Positions 43,122 through 54,069 of a DNA stretch of 64,000 nucleotides are shown here, piece by piece. The stretch is taken from positions 16,525,001 to 16,589,000 of the forward strand of contig NC_064842.1 of the NCBI RefSeq assembly GCF_024166365.1, written 5' to 3'. Both the position numbers and the translations under genes were made by a program. The notes beneath the pieces are model-generated. The model searched no databases, was not told where the DNA came from, and saw nothing but the letters and a program-made list of their open reading frames with translations. The DNA comes from Elephas maximus indicus. Lineage: Eukaryota > Chordata > Mammalia > Proboscidea > Elephantidae. Within the stretch, counting starts at the first letter, position 1; every line of letters begins with the position of its first letter.

Positions 43122-43338
43122 TAGGAGTCCCAGGGTGGTGCAAATGGTTAACATGCTCACCAAAAGGATGGGGGTTCAAGTCTACCCAGAGGTGCCTCGA
43201 AAGAAAGGCCAGGCAATTTACTTTCGGAAAATCAGCCATTGAAAACCCTACAGAGCACAGTTCTACTCTGACACACGAAGTTGTCATGAGTTAGAATCAA
43301 CTCCACGGTAACTGGTTTGGTTTTTTTTTTTTTTTTTA
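43122..43338 (+). repeat. AfroSINE, long older subtype
   Basis: Head AGGAGTCCCAGGGTGGTGCA, middle GGCCAGGCAATTTACTTTCG, ACACACGAAGTTGTCATGAG, tail GGTAACTGGTTTGG plus a T run. Confidence 0.9.
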
Positions 43339-43339
43339 G

Positions 43340-43722
43340 AGTGACTAAAATAAAAAAGACTGACAACACCAAATGTGGTGAGAATGTTCAGCAACTGGGA
43401 CTGCCATACTGGCAAGAGTGTAAAATGACACGATCATTTTGAAAAACTGTTACACATACATCTATCCTATGACTGTTCCCAGCTATATATCCAAGAGAAA
43501 GAAAGCATATGTCCAGAAAGAGTCCTGAACAAAAATGTTCATAGCAACTTTACTCGTAATAGCCAAAAACTAAAAACAGCTCCAACAGGAGAATGGATTT
43601 AAAAAAAAAAAATTTGTGGTATATTTATACAATGGGATATTCAGCAATAAAAATAATAAACTACTTATACACGCAACATTATGGTTAAAAGAAGCCAGGC
43701 ATAAAAGAGTACCACCTATTGT
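43340..43722 (+). mobile_element. L1 ORF2 3'-end fragment
   Basis: GACTGACAACACCAAATGTG, GGGACTGCCATACTGGC, CATAGCAACTTTACTCGTAA and GGTATATTTATACAATGGGA follow the order of L1 ORF2 ends. The frame is broken. Confidence 0.8.
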
Positions 43723-43729
43723 ATGACTG

Positions 43730-43891
43730 GAGCCCTGGTGGTAGAGTAGTTAAGAGCTCTGCTTCTAACCAAAAGGTCAACAGTTTGAATCTAGCAGGTG
43801 CTCCTTGGAAACCCTATGAGGCAGACCTACTCTGTCCTATAGGGGTCACTATGAGTCAGAATCAACTCGATGGCAACAGGTTTGTTTTCTG
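43730..43891 (+). repeat. AfroSINE, short subtype
   Basis: GGAGCCCTGGTGGTAGAGTA to GATGGCAACAGGTTTG, inserted at the end of an L1 fragment. Confidence 0.92.
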
Positions 43892-43924
43892 GACATGATA
43901 TATTTCAGAGAACCATATATACAT

Positions 43925-44103
43925 TAAAAAAACCAAACCCATTGCTGTTGAGTTGTTCCGACTCATAGAGACCCTATAAGACAGAGCAGAACTGCCCACA
44001 GGGTTTCCAAGCAGCTGCTGGTGGATTAAAAAAAAAAAAATCACCGAACTGCCAATTTTTTGGTTAGTGGGCAAGTTCTTAAACACTGTGCCACCAGGGC
44101 TCC
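43925..44103 (-). repeat. AfroSINE with internal A13 insertion
   Basis: Reverse copy from ACCAAACCCATTGCTGTTG to TGTGCCACCAGGGCTCC. Bases 44,029-44,041 are a 13-A run followed by TCACC, placed between GGTGGATT and GAACTGCC, which are normally adjacent apart from one base. This disrupts the B-box region. Confidence 0.9.
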
Positions 44104-44589
44104 ATATATTATATACAACATTATTACATTACATATATCTATTCCACTGTATATATACAAATATCTACCACTTGTGTGTTAGTTTGTCATACTGTGGTAG
44201 CTTACACGTTGCTGTGATGCTGCTGGCTATGCTACTAGTATTTCAAATACCAGCATGGTCACCCACGGTGATAGGTTTCAGCAGAGCTTCCAGACTAAGA
44301 CAGACTACACAGAAAGACCTGGCAATCTACTTCCAAAAAAAAAAATTGGCCAGTGAAAACTTCATGGATAGCAATGGAACATTGCCTGATAATAGTGCCG
44401 GAAGATAAGCCCCTCAGGTTGGAAGGCACTCAAGATATGACCAGGAAACAGGTGCATCCTCAGAGCAGAGTCAGCCTTAACAACGTGGATGCAGTAAAGC
44501 TTTCAGGAGCTTCATTTGCTGATGTGGCACAACTTGAAATGAAAGGAAACAGCTGCAAACATGGGATGTACGAAGTATAAATCAAGGAA

Positions 44590-45621
44590 AATTGGGTTGT
44601 CAAAAATGAAATGGAATGCTTGAAGATCAATATCCTAGGCATTAGTGAGCTGAAATGGATTGGTATTGGTCATTCTGAATCAGAAAACAGTATATTGTAC
44701 TATGCCAGGAGTAACAAATTGAAGAGAAATGGTGTTGCATTCACGGTCAAAAAATATTTCAAGATCTATCCTACAATACACTGTTACCAGTGATAGTATA
44801 ATATCCATACATGTACAAAAAGACCAGTTAATAAGACAGTTACTCAAATTTACGAACCAACCATTACTGCCAAAAGTGAAGAAACTGAAGATTTTTACCA
44901 ACTCCTGCAGTTTGAAATTGATCAAACATGCAATGAAGATGCATTGATAATTACTGGTGATTGGAATGTACAAGATGGAAACAAAAAAACAAGATCAGTA
45001 GTTGGAAAATATGGCCTTGGGTAAAGAAGTGACGCCAGAGATCACACGACAGAATTTTCCAAGACCAACGGCTTCTTTCATTGCAAATACCTTTTTTCAA
45101 CAACACAAACAGTGATTATACATGAGTGCCTATACATGTAGACCTCACTGGATGGAAAACACAGGAATCAAATCAACTACATCTGTAGAAAGAGATGATG
45201 GAGAAGGTCAATACTATCAGTCAGAACAAGGCCAGTGGCCAACTGCGGAAGAGACCATCAATTGCTCCTATATAAGCACAAGTTGAAGCAGAAGAAAATT
45301 AAAACAAATTCACAGGAGCCAAAATACAACCTTGAGTATATCCCAACTGAATCTGGAGACCATCTCAAGAACAGATTTGACACACTGAACACTAATGACT
45401 GAAGACCAGGTGAGTTGTGGGATGATATCAAGGGCATCGTACAGGAAGAAAGCAAGAGGTCATTAAAAAGACATGAAAGAAAGAAAAGACCAAAATAGAT
45501 GTCACAAGAGACTCTGAAACTTGCTCTTGAACACAGAGTAGCTAAAGTGAATGGAAGAAATGATGAAGAAAGAGCTGAACAGAAGATTTCAAAGGGTAGC
45601 TTGGAGAAGACAAAATATTCA
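44590..45621 (+). pseudogene. RTE endonuclease domain, decayed
   Basis: AP-endonuclease-like part of the single RTE ORF. GISELKW is readable at 44,638-44,658 (its Glu corresponds to the metal-binding acidic residue of the fold) and ITGDWN at 44,950-44,967 (a conserved GDxN-type motif). Further on, HRNQINYICR-type residues can be read across a frame break near 45,160. In a living element this domain nicks the target DNA before target-primed reverse transcription. Several in-frame stops (for example after 44,577 and 44,793) and shifts show it is not expressed as a protein. Confidence 0.82.
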
Positions 45622-46577
45622 ATCCATGGCACTCTTCCCTTCGGCCCCCCAAAATTCATGTCCTCGCCACACGTAAAACACATTCGCCCCATCGTATCAT
45701 AGTTAAATCAGCTCCAAGTCAAAAATCCAAAAATTCCTCTTCATCTAGGAAATCTAGAATACAAGTTATCTGCTTCCAAAGGTACAATGGTAAAACAGGC
45801 AGGCAGAAGCGACATTTCCATCACAAATGGGAGAAACTGGAGGGAAAGAAGGCATAACAGGCACCAAGCAGGTCTGCAGAACACATTACGTTAGCCCTCA
45901 AGGCTTTGAAAATAATCCTGTTCTCTGAGACAATTTACACAATGGCTCTGCCCTCCAGACTCTAGGTATTGGCCACACTCTCTGGATTCTGAGTGGAGGC
46001 CCCTGGGGCCTGGGCTTAAGCTCTGCCTTCTAGGCCCACTGGGACAGCAACTCTGCTCCCTCAGCTTTAGGGGCACTGCTCTCCTAGTCCATCTGAGTGG
46101 CGGCTCCACCTTTAGAAACACCAGAGGCCATGGCTCCACCCTTTGAAGCCCCAGAAGACTTGGGCATATCTTTTGAGACTAAGGCAGCTCAGCTTCCTGT
46201 GTTCCACATCTCTTCAGCTTCTGCTTCCCAGCTCCTTGGCCTCTCTGCCCTGCTGAGCCAAGTGTTCCAAAGCTCTGCAGCTCCACCCAAAAGTGCCTGG
46301 AGGCACCCCATTCCACAGTAAACTTCAACTGCAAGGCACTCAGCTCCCTTGCTCTGTGGGTCAGCAAGCCTAGCTCTGTGGGTCAACTCCATCACTGTCT
46401 CACACTGGTCTCCTGGTTCTGCTGCTGCCAGGTCTGCTGATTCTCACCATCTGTGTCGTCTCCAGCGTTAACAGCTCTCATTTCCTTCTCAGTCCTCTAT
46501 CCATTCACAGTTTCAAAACTGCTTCCATATTTTAGGTATCGGTTAGAGCAGCACCCCATTCTCTTGGTACCAAATTT
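45622..46577 (-). mobile_element. MaLR internal region, partial
   Basis: This matches, in order, parts of the non-coding internal region of MST/THE1-type MaLR elements: AAATGGGAGAAACTGGAGGG on the left, and GCACCCCATTCTCTTGGTAC directly beside the LTR. It is much shorter than a full internal region, and the second LTR is absent at the left. The element is therefore deleted or truncated. The 144-codon minus frame at 45,258-45,692 crosses the RTE/MaLR junction and is incidental. Confidence 0.8.
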
Positions 46578-47109
46578 TGTCTTAGTCATCTAGTGCTGCT
46601 ATAACAGAAATACCACAAGTGGATGGCTTTAACAAATAGAAATTTATTTTCTCACAGTTTAGTAGGCTAGAAGTTCAAATTCAGAGCATCAGCTCCAGGG
46701 GAAGGCTTTCTCTCTCTGTTGGCTCTGGAGGAAAGTCCTTTTCATCAATTTTCCCCTGGCCTAGGAGCTTCTACACACAGGAACCCTGGGTCCAAAGGAT
46801 GCGCTCTGCTCCTGGTGCTGGTTTCTTGGTGGTATGAGGTCCCCAACTATCTGCTTACTTTCCTTTTATCTCTTGTAAGATAAAACGAGGTGCAGACCAC
46901 ACCCCAGGGAAACTCCCTTTACATTGGATCATGGATGTGACTTGAGCAAGGGCGTTACATCCTACCCTAATCCTCTTTAACCACAGGCGGAGATTATGAA
47001 TTACAACACACAGGAAAATGACAAAATGGAGGACAACCACACAATACTGGGAATCATGGCCTAACCAAGTTGACCAATATTTTGGGGGGACGTAATTCAA
47101 CCCATGACA
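46578..47109 (-). mobile_element. MaLR LTR (5' LTR of the minus element)
   Basis: Left terminus TGTCTTAGTCATCTAGTGCT and right terminus CAACCCATGACA are reversed LTR ends. TTTATTTTCTCACAG is the reversed polyadenylation neighbourhood. It adjoins its own internal region at 46,577, so it is not a solo LTR. Confidence 0.9.
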
Positions 47110-48310
47110 GTATTATAATAACATGCACAAAGACCTGGAGTTAGAAAACCAAAAGGGAAGAACACACTCAGCATTTCTCAAACTGAAAGAATTGAAGAAA
47201 AAATTCAAGCCTCAAGTTGCAATATTGAAGGATTCTTTTTTATGGGTAGAATATTGAATGACGCAGGAAGCATCAAAAGCAGATGGAAGGAACACACAGA
47301 GTCACTGTACCAAAAAGAATTGGTAGATGTTCAATCATTTCAGGAAGTAGCTTATGATCATGAACCAATGTTATTGAAGGAAGAAGTCCAAGCTGCACTG
47401 AAGGTACTGGTGAGAAACAAAGCTCCAGGAATTGACGGAATACCAACTAAAAGGTTTCAGCAAACAGATGCAGCACTGAAGGTGCTCACTCGTCTATGCC
47501 AAGAAACTGGGAGGCAGCTACCTGGCCAACAGACTGCCTCCATATTTGTGCCCATTCAAAAGAAAGGTGATCCAAAAGTGGAAATTGTCAAACAATATCA
47601 TTAATATCACAGTCAAGTAAAATTTTGCTGAAAATAATTCAAAATCAGTTGCAGCAGTGAATGGAAATGGAACTGCCAGAAATTCAAGCCAGATTCAGAA
47701 AAGGATGTCAAAGGACAGATGTCATTTCTGATGTCAGACGGATCTTTGCTGAAAGTAGAGAATACCAAAAAGGTGTTCACCTATGTTTTATTGGCTATGC
47801 AAAGGCATTTGACTGTGTGGATCATAACAAATTATCGATAACATTGCGAAGAATGGAATTCCAGAACATTTAATTCTGGTTATGTGGAACCTGTACAAAG
47901 ACCAAGAGGCAGTCATTCGAACAGAACAAGGGGATACTGTGTGGTTTAAAGTTAGGAAAGGTGTGTGTCAGGGTTGTATTGTTTTATCATAGTTTTTCCA
48001 TCTGCACATTGAACAAATAATCCGAGAAGCTGGACTATATGAAGAAGAATATGGTGTCAGGATTGGAGGAAGACGCATTAACAACCTGCGTTATGCAGAT
48101 GACACGTTCTTGCTTGCCGAAAGTGAAGAGGACTTGAAGCACTTACTGATGGAGATCAAAGACTACAGCCTTCAATACGAATTGCACCTCAACATAAAGA
48201 AAACAAAAATCTTCACAACTGGACCAATAAGCAACATCAAGATAAACGGAGAAAATACTGAGGTTGTCATGGATTTCATTTCACTTGGATCCAAAATCAA
48301 GTGACGTATC
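47110..48310 (+). pseudogene. RTE reverse transcriptase domain, decayed
   Basis: RT part of the RTE ORF. Visible in order: NKAPGIDGIP at 47,416-47,445, an RT finger motif; YAKAFDCVDH at 47,796-47,825, carrying the first catalytic Asp; and YADD at 48,092-48,103, the catalytic core, followed by LLAESEEDLKHLL. These lie in three different frames, so at least two frameshifts separate them. A stop follows 47,604. The family reverse-transcribes its own RNA at a nicked target and can mobilise SINEs with matching tails, but this copy cannot encode the enzyme. Confidence 0.88.
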
Positions 48311-48810
48311 GCACTGGGCAAACCTGCGGCAAAAGGCCTCTTTAAAGTGTTAAAAAGCAAGTGTCACTTTAAGGACTAAGATGCACCTGACCCAAGCCAT
48401 GTTATGTTCAGTTGCCTCATATGCATGAGAAAGCTGGACAAAGAATAAAGAAAACCAAAGAAGAATTGACTCATGTGAATTATGGCATTGGTGAAGAACA
48501 CTGAATATACCATGGCCTGCTAGAAGAACGAACAAATCTGTCTTGGAAGAACTACAGCCAGAATGTTCCTTAAAAGGATGGTGAGACTACATCTAACATA
48601 CTTTGGACATGTTATTAGGAGAAGGACGTCATGCTTGGTAAAGTCCAGGATCAACGAAGAGGAGGAAGACCCTCAATGGGATGGACTGACACAGTGGATG
48701 CAACAATGGGCTTATGCAAAACAATGGGCTTAAGCATGGCAGTGACTGTGAGGACGTTGTACATGGCCTCTCTATGAGTGGGAACCATCTCGGCGGCACC
48801 TATCAACTAC

Positions 48811-48856
48811 ATACATACATATACGTGTGTGTGTCTGTATGTATGTGTATGCATAC
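48811..48856. repeat. TA/TG/CATA microsatellite
   Basis: Irregular CATA and GTGT repeats between the RTE tail and the next AfroSINE. Confidence 0.85.
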
Positions 48857-49006
48857 CCATTGCCGTCAAAAAGATTCCAGAGCATAGCGACCCTATAGGA
48901 CAGGGCAGAACTGCCCCATAGAGTTTTCAACGAGCAGCTGGTAGATTCAAACTGCTGACCTTCTGGTTAGCGGCCAAGCTCTTAACCACTACGTCACCAG
49001 GGTTCC
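48857..49006 (-). repeat. AfroSINE, short subtype
   Basis: Reverse copy CCCATTGCCGTCAAAAAG to ACGTCACCAGGGTTCC, placed directly after the microsatellite. Confidence 0.9.
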
Positions 49007-49082
49007 ACGTGTGAATTCTGAAGTCTGAAAAATAAGAACTACTTGAGGAGGAGATCAAAAGCAAAATAAACTATACTGCCTT

Positions 49083-49271
49083 TAAAACCAATTGTTGTCT
49101 AGTTGATACTAACTCACAGGGACCCCGTGTAGAACTGCGCTCCATAGGGTTCCCAATGGCTGACTTTTCAGAAGTAGATCATCAGGCCTCCCTTCCGAGG
49201 TGTGTCTGGATGGACTTGAGCCTCTAGTCCTTCAGTGAGCATGTTCACTGTTTGTACCACCCAGGGACTCT
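49083..49271 (-). repeat. AfroSINE, long older subtype
   Basis: AACCAATTGTTGTCTAGTTG, GGGTTCCCAATGGCTGACTT, AGTAGATCATCAGGCC, head TACCACCCAGGGACTC. Confidence 0.88.
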
Positions 49272-49700
49272 TTCAGTCATGCTAGAAGGTATGAAACTCA
49301 TTGTAGTTAAATTTGCATTTTCCTGGAGTCTAATGATGGTGGCATCTTTTCATGTGTTTATTAGCTATTCACACATCATCTTTTGTAAAATATCTGTTCA
49401 AGTCTTTTGCTCATTTTTAATTGAGTTGCTTGTCTTTTTGTTACTTATTTGTAGTTCTGCATACGTCCTTTTGTCAGATATATGTACTGCAAATATTTTC
49501 CAACAATCTGATGTCCCTTTTTGCTTTATTAATAGTGCTTTTAATAAGCAGTTTTTAATTTCAAAAAAGTCCAATTTACCAATTTTTTTCAATTTATCAA
49601 TTTTTAGTTTTGTTGTCAGCACTTTTTGTGTTTGCTTTAAGAAAAGTTTTCTTATCCCCAGGACATGAAAATATTCTTCTAAATTTTTTCTAGAAGCTCT
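49272..49700 (-). mobile_element. L1 3' fragment
   Basis: TGATGGTGGCATCTTTTCAT, CAAGTCTTTTGCTCATTTTT, AATTGAGTTGCTTGTC and TTTTGTCAGATATATGTACT are reversed L1 ORF2/3' blocks in order. The 138-codon plus frame here is antisense L1. Confidence 0.78.
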
Positions 49701-49793
49701 ATCATGTTAGCATTTACATTTAAACCTATCAGCTTGGGGACAAGGTTTGCTGAAAAGACTGTCCTTTCCCTATTGATTTACTTTGGAATCTGT

Positions 49794-50035
49794 CTTAGTT
49801 TCCCAGTGCTGCTATAACAGAAATACCACAAGTGGGCGGCTTTAAGAACAGAAATTTATTTTCTCACAGTTCAAGAAGTTAGATGTCTGAATTCAGGGTA
49901 CCAGCTCTAAGGGAAGGCTCTCTGCTGGCTCTGGGGAAAGATCCTGTCTCCCTCAGCATCTGTGGCCCTGGCATTCCTCGCATGGCATCTGTCTTCCCTC
50001 ATTTGTGCCTGCTTGTCTCTGTGTGTTTGTTGTTT
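49794..50035 (-). mobile_element. MaLR-type LTR, truncated
   Basis: TGTCTTAGTTTCCCAGTGCT, AGAAATTTATTTTCTCACAG and AGGGAAGGCTCTCTGCTGG match the left part of the 46.6 kb LTR. The remainder is replaced by an RTE 3' end. Confidence 0.82.
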
Positions 50036-50335
50036 CTGTTGTTGTTAGCTGCTGTCAAGTTAGCTCCGACTCATAGCAACCTTACATACAACAGAACAAA
50101 ACACTGCCCGGTCCTGCGCCATCCTCACAATCATTGCTGTGTCTGGGCCCATTGTTGCAGCCACTGTGTCAATCCACCTCGTTGAAGGTTTTCCTCTTTT
50201 TCACTCACCATCTGCTTTACCAAGCGTGATGTCCTTCTCCAAGGACTGGTCCCTCCTGACAACATGGCCAAAGTCAGCGAGACCAAGTCTCGCTATCCCT
50301 TCTTCTAAGGAGCATTCTGACTGTATTTCATCCAA
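50036..50335 (-). mobile_element. RTE/BovB 3' end
   Basis: Reverse tail GTTGTTAGCTGCTGTCAAG, then GCTTTACCAAGCGTGATGTC, CTTCTCCAAGGACTGGTCCC and the C-terminal ORF DNA up to CATCCAAGACAGATTTG. About 300 bases retained. Confidence 0.87.
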
Positions 50336-50344
50336 GACAGATTT

Positions 50345-50595
50345 GTGCTCTTTTAAGAACTATGAATAGGGGATCAAACTGACAACAGCAATTTAGAAAG
50401 ATCAGATAGGAAAGTTAGGGGCAGTGGGTTTATGTACTCGGGGAGGAACAACTCAGAAAAGGAGGGTGTGAATGGTTTCACACTAGAATAGAGTCAATGT
50501 CACTGAATTATACATGTAGAAGTTGTTGAATTGGTATATGTTCAGCTGTTTATTCTCAACAACAAAATTAATAATTAAAAAAAAAAACCCTATGG
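50345..50595 (+). mobile_element. L1 3'-UTR end
   Basis: CTCTTTTAAGAACTATGAAT, GGATCAAACTGACAACAGC, TCACTGAATTATACATGTAG and an A tract at 50,578-50,587. Same family as the 9.3-10.1 kb copy. Confidence 0.8.
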
Positions 50596-50860
50596 AGCAC
50601 AGTTCTATGCTGAACCCCCCCCCCTCAAAAATAACATAGGCCTCCTCCAAAGAGAAATGAAACCATTCTATCTATCACATAGAGAAAATGCTGTAAATGC
50701 GGTTTAAGTGGTATTATGTGAACGGAACAGAATCTTTCAGGGGACTGGTGATAATTCCCAGACATGCTGGCGAAGTCCTTGCAAGGGATTAGCTGTTTCA
50801 GGGTGTCCTTCCAGTCTCCCTTCTACTCTCAGAGTCAGCATATCACTGGCAGTACCTGGG

Positions 50861-51483
50861 TACTGTGGATTGAATGTGCCCCCCGCCCCCCAAATGTGTT
50901 GGAATCTCAACCCCCATACATATGGAAGGAGACCGTGGGTGGCATGAACAGTTAATCGCTAAACTACTTACCAAATGATTGACGGTTTGAACCCACCCAG
51001 AGGCACCTTGGAGAACAAGCCTGACCATCCGCTTCCAAAAGGTCACAGCCTTGAAAACCCGATGCAGTAGTTCTACTCTGCACACATGGGGTCACCATGA
51101 GTCAGAATCCACTGGACAGCAACTAACAACATCTGTACGGATGTGATCCTCTTTGGAAATAAGAGTTTCCTTTGGTACGCTGATGACGTCCTATCAGCGT
51201 AGGATGCATCTAAACCTAACCACTGCTGAGTGATATAAGGAGCAGTTCAGACACTGACACCGGCAAGGACAAACATGGCGGCAGGGTGGGGGAGGGATAA
51301 ATGCCCAAGGTTGCCAAGGAACCGAGGACCAGAAGCTGAAAGAGAGAAGGATCTTCCCCAAGGCTGACAGAGCGAGCCTCCCCCTAGAGCCAGTGCCCTG
51401 AATTCATGAGAAAATAAATTTCTGTTCTTTAAAGCCACTCACTTGTGGTACTTCTGTTACAGCAGCACTAGGAAAGGAAGACA
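50861..51483 (+). mobile_element. MaLR-type solo LTR with 5-bp TSD
   Basis: Starts TACTGTGGATTGAATGTG (a mutated TG start) and ends GGAAAGGAAGACA, flanked by CTGGG at 50,856-50,860 and 51,484-51,488. It contains AAATAAATTTCTGTTCTTTA and GTGGTACTTCTGTTACAGC near its end. Split by an AfroSINE. Confidence 0.9.
50928..51128 (+). repeat. AfroSINE, long subtype, in the LTR
   Basis: AAGGAGACCGTGGGTGGC, GGTTTGAACCCACCCAGAGG, ACACATGGGGTCACCATGAG and tail GACAGCAACTAACAAC, i.e. with an RTE-like terminus. Confidence 0.88.
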
Positions 51484-51488
51484 CTGGG

Positions 51489-51879
51489 GATCTGTCACCA
51501 GCACCGAGCTGATGGCTGGTGTTTGTGCCTGGCAGGCTGACCCTCTTGTCGAGACTATTCTGACGTGGAAGATGGTTCTGCGTGGCTCGAAGGTGAGGCG
51601 AAGAGACTGCTCTAGACACACTCTGTGGTGTCCTATGGGGAAGGTGCAATATCACCAGCGTTCATCTGCTCTTCTGTTCTACCTTTCATAAGCAAAACTT
51701 CCAACTTCAAAAACTTCTGCCAAATCTTCACTTAAGAAAATCATCAAAAAGAATACTCGACGAAGACCTAAGAATGAAAATGTTAGTGGTTTCTCCTTTT
51801 CTTCTACTTACTTTGCTGTACTTTCCAAATTTTCTACAAAGTATATAAATTTTATTTAAAAAAACTATGCCCTCCCCAA
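51489..51879. other. No gene or repeat recognised
   Basis: Unique-looking DNA; an A/T-rich part at 51,840-51,866. Confidence 0.42.
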
Positions 51880-52048
51880 CCCCCCGCAACCCTGTGTACA
51901 GTAGAATTGCTCCATAGGGTTTTCAAGGCTGTGATCTTTCAGAAGTAGATCGCCAGGGCTGTCCCCCGAGGTGCCTCTGGGTGGGCATGAACCACCAACT
52001 CTTCAGCCTGCAGCCCAGCACCCAACCACATGCACCACACAAGGACCT
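51880..52048 (-). repeat. AfroSINE, long subtype
   Basis: ACCCTGTGTACAGTAGAATT, GGGTTTTCAAGGCTGTGATC, head ATGCACCACACAAGGACCTC. The tail end is eroded. Confidence 0.85.
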
Positions 52049-52119
52049 CCAACTCAACTTTACACTCTTAACATACGTTATAATTTATTTAGTTAGTTAA
52101 TTGCTGCTCATCCACCCTA

Positions 52120-52245
52120 TATCTAGACTATAAACTCCATGAGGGCAGAATTTTTTTTTTTACTATTTTATTTACTGTTGTATTCTCAGTTCCTACAATA
52201 GTGACTAGCACATAGTAGATGCTCAGTAAATATTTGTTGAATAAA
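52120..52245 (+). repeat. L2 3' end relic
   Basis: AACTCCATGAGGGCAGAATT, GTTGTATTCTCAGTTCC, AGCACATAGTAGATGCTCAG, TAAATATTTGTTGAATAAAT: the full closing block of L2 with a T insertion. Confidence 0.85.
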
Positions 52246-52344
52246 TGCATAAATGGCATTTATCTCTCCAACAACACAACTATATTTTAAGAGCTTGGTG
52301 AGCAGGAACTATTAAAAAAGGCATCTTTTGTATCCCTCACAGAC

Positions 52345-52923
52345 TGTCTTAGGTTGGGTTCTCTAGAGAAGCAAAGCCAGTGAAGCACATAAATATATAG
52401 AGAGACAGATTTATATCAAGGAAATGACTCACGAGGTTGTAGAGGTTGCAAAGTCCCAAATCCATTGGGTCAGGCTGGAGGCTTCTCTAGGCTCACACAG
52501 CCGCAGGAGCTGGTAAATCCAAGATTGGAAGGTCAGATAGGAGGCCTCTGGCTCACAGGCTGCAGAGGCTGACAGATCCCAAGACTGGCAGGTAAGCTGC
52601 TAGCTTGAGTCCAAGAACTGGAGGTCAGGTGAACAGGAGCCAGCTGCAGGATCCAGAGAGAGAGCTAAAGACAGCAAGCTGTGCCAGAAAGTCCACCTAT
52701 ATTGGATGCAGGCCACACCTCCAAGGAAATTCCCTTTCAACTGATTGGCTGCTCATAACGGATCTCATCATGGAGGTGATTATATTACATCAGACCTCAT
52801 TAGGGAGGTGATTCTATCATTACACAGCTGCCAAACTAATCATAACTGCCAAACTACATCATAACTGCCAAACCACTGAGAATCATGGCACAGCCAAGTT
52901 GACACATAACCTTAACCATCACA
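52345..52923 (-). mobile_element. LTR-type solo element, second family
   Basis: Left end TGTCTTAGGTTGGGTTCTCT, right end CCTTAACCATCACA. CACAGCCAAGTTGACACATA is the reversed start region. Flanks CAGAC and GAGAC match at four of five bases. Related to the copies at 41.15 and 63.76 kb. Confidence 0.82.
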
Positions 52924-52928
52924 GAGAC

Positions 52929-53569
52929 CCTGGACCATGATCAGCAAACACTAAGCATTCAATACTTGGCAAAAACACAACTTATTTTTTAAGTGCCCAT
53001 CACCAAAAAATATAAATGCAACAAATAAACCTTTTGGAAAAGTTTAAAAATATTACACAGAAATGTAAGATGCTAAATATCAACTGTATCAGTCAGATCA
53101 AGGGAGGCTGCAGTAACAAATGACTCCATGTCTCAGTGACTTACCACAATGAAGGTGTGTTTCATGCTCATACTACATGTCTTTCACACACTGGCTATGG
53201 ACCCAGTCTAATGGAGCAGCCTCTATCTGGAACATATCTGGTCCCCTGGCAGAAGAAAAGAGAACTGGGTGAAGCAGGCCCAGGATCTTAAAGCTTCTAC
53301 CCAGAACTGCCACACAGTGCTTCGGCTGACATTGGGCAGATGTCACAAGGCCAGTACTGTGCTTAACGGTCCAGAAAGGTGTGATCCCCTGTAGTGGGGG
53401 GAATACAGAAAATTTGTGACCAGTAATACAGTCTGTCACTTCAATGTCAAATGAAACAAAACCCCCACCTCAAATAAAGAAGAGAAGTAGAGGACATTTG
53501 CTCAGTGTCAGCTGCATTCCTGTCATTTCTTTCGAATACTCCGTGTGATCCTCTGAGGGATGTCACGAT
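52929..53569. other. Non-coding, possible old repeat
   Basis: GAGGCTGCAGTAACAAATGA ... GGTGTGTTTCATGCTCATAC at 53,106-53,172 resembles an ancient mammalian repeat of unknown family. No gene seen. Confidence 0.38.
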
Positions 53570-53685
53570 ATCTTTTCAGATGAGGAAACTGAGGCCCAGT
53601 CAGGCTAAGTAACTGCCTGGGTCATGCAGCAAATGAGTGGAAGAGCAGGAATTTAGACCCAAGCCCATCTGGTTCTGAAGTTCTT
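53570..53685 (-). repeat. MIR SINE relic
   Basis: CAGATGAGGAAACTGAGGCC, GGCTAAGTAACTGCCTGGGT and GGAATTTAGACCCAAGCCC are the reversed MIR core and B-box side. Confidence 0.85.
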
Positions 53686-54069
53686 ATGGGTTCCAGGGCA
53701 CCACACCACCTCCCGGGCAGTGTCGGTTTCGAAAGTATGTTGAAAGAAGGAAAAGAAAAAATCCCCTGAACACCAAACTCTGAAGCAGAGGCCATCCCTT
53801 CCTGAATTGAGGTCAGGTTCAGGGAGGTGCTTACTCATTCCTCACAAGCCATCATGTGAAAAGCAGCTGAGAGTGAGGACCTCAAAGGAGCACCACAGAG
53901 GGAATTCATTCATCAGAGCTCACAGCCCTGGGCCTTGCACTGACAAGGAAGCTTCTAAGTGCAGTAGAAAGGGCTCTTGCTTCAAGCCAGACAGACTTGA
54001 GTTCCACACTACGTTCCCCCACTCATTATTCATGCACATTTGGGAAAGGACTTCATCTTTGTGAGTCTC
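53686..54069. other. No gene or repeat recognised
   Basis: Unique-looking DNA with uncalled frames on both strands. Confidence 0.42.

Larger units (their letters stand above)
44165..48810 (+). mobile_element. RTE/BovB LINE, near full length, split
   Basis: The best LINE in the window. It has a 5' leader (44,165-44,580, also found at 27.95 kb), an apurinic-type endonuclease region, reverse transcriptase, and a 3' end at about 48,810 (GGCGGCACCTATCAAC). A minus-strand MaLR sequence replaces 45,622-47,109. Joining the flanks restores continuity between EN-side and RT-side DNA. The element is dead: stops and at least two frame changes affect the coding part. Confidence 0.9.

Noticed and set aside
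45258-45692. 144-codon minus frame
   Set aside because: It spans the RTE/MaLR junction on the antisense strand of the LINE.
49252-49668. 138-codon hydrophobic plus frame resembling a membrane protein
   Set aside because: It is the antisense of an L1 3' fragment; the Phe/Leu/Ser richness comes from T-rich complement.
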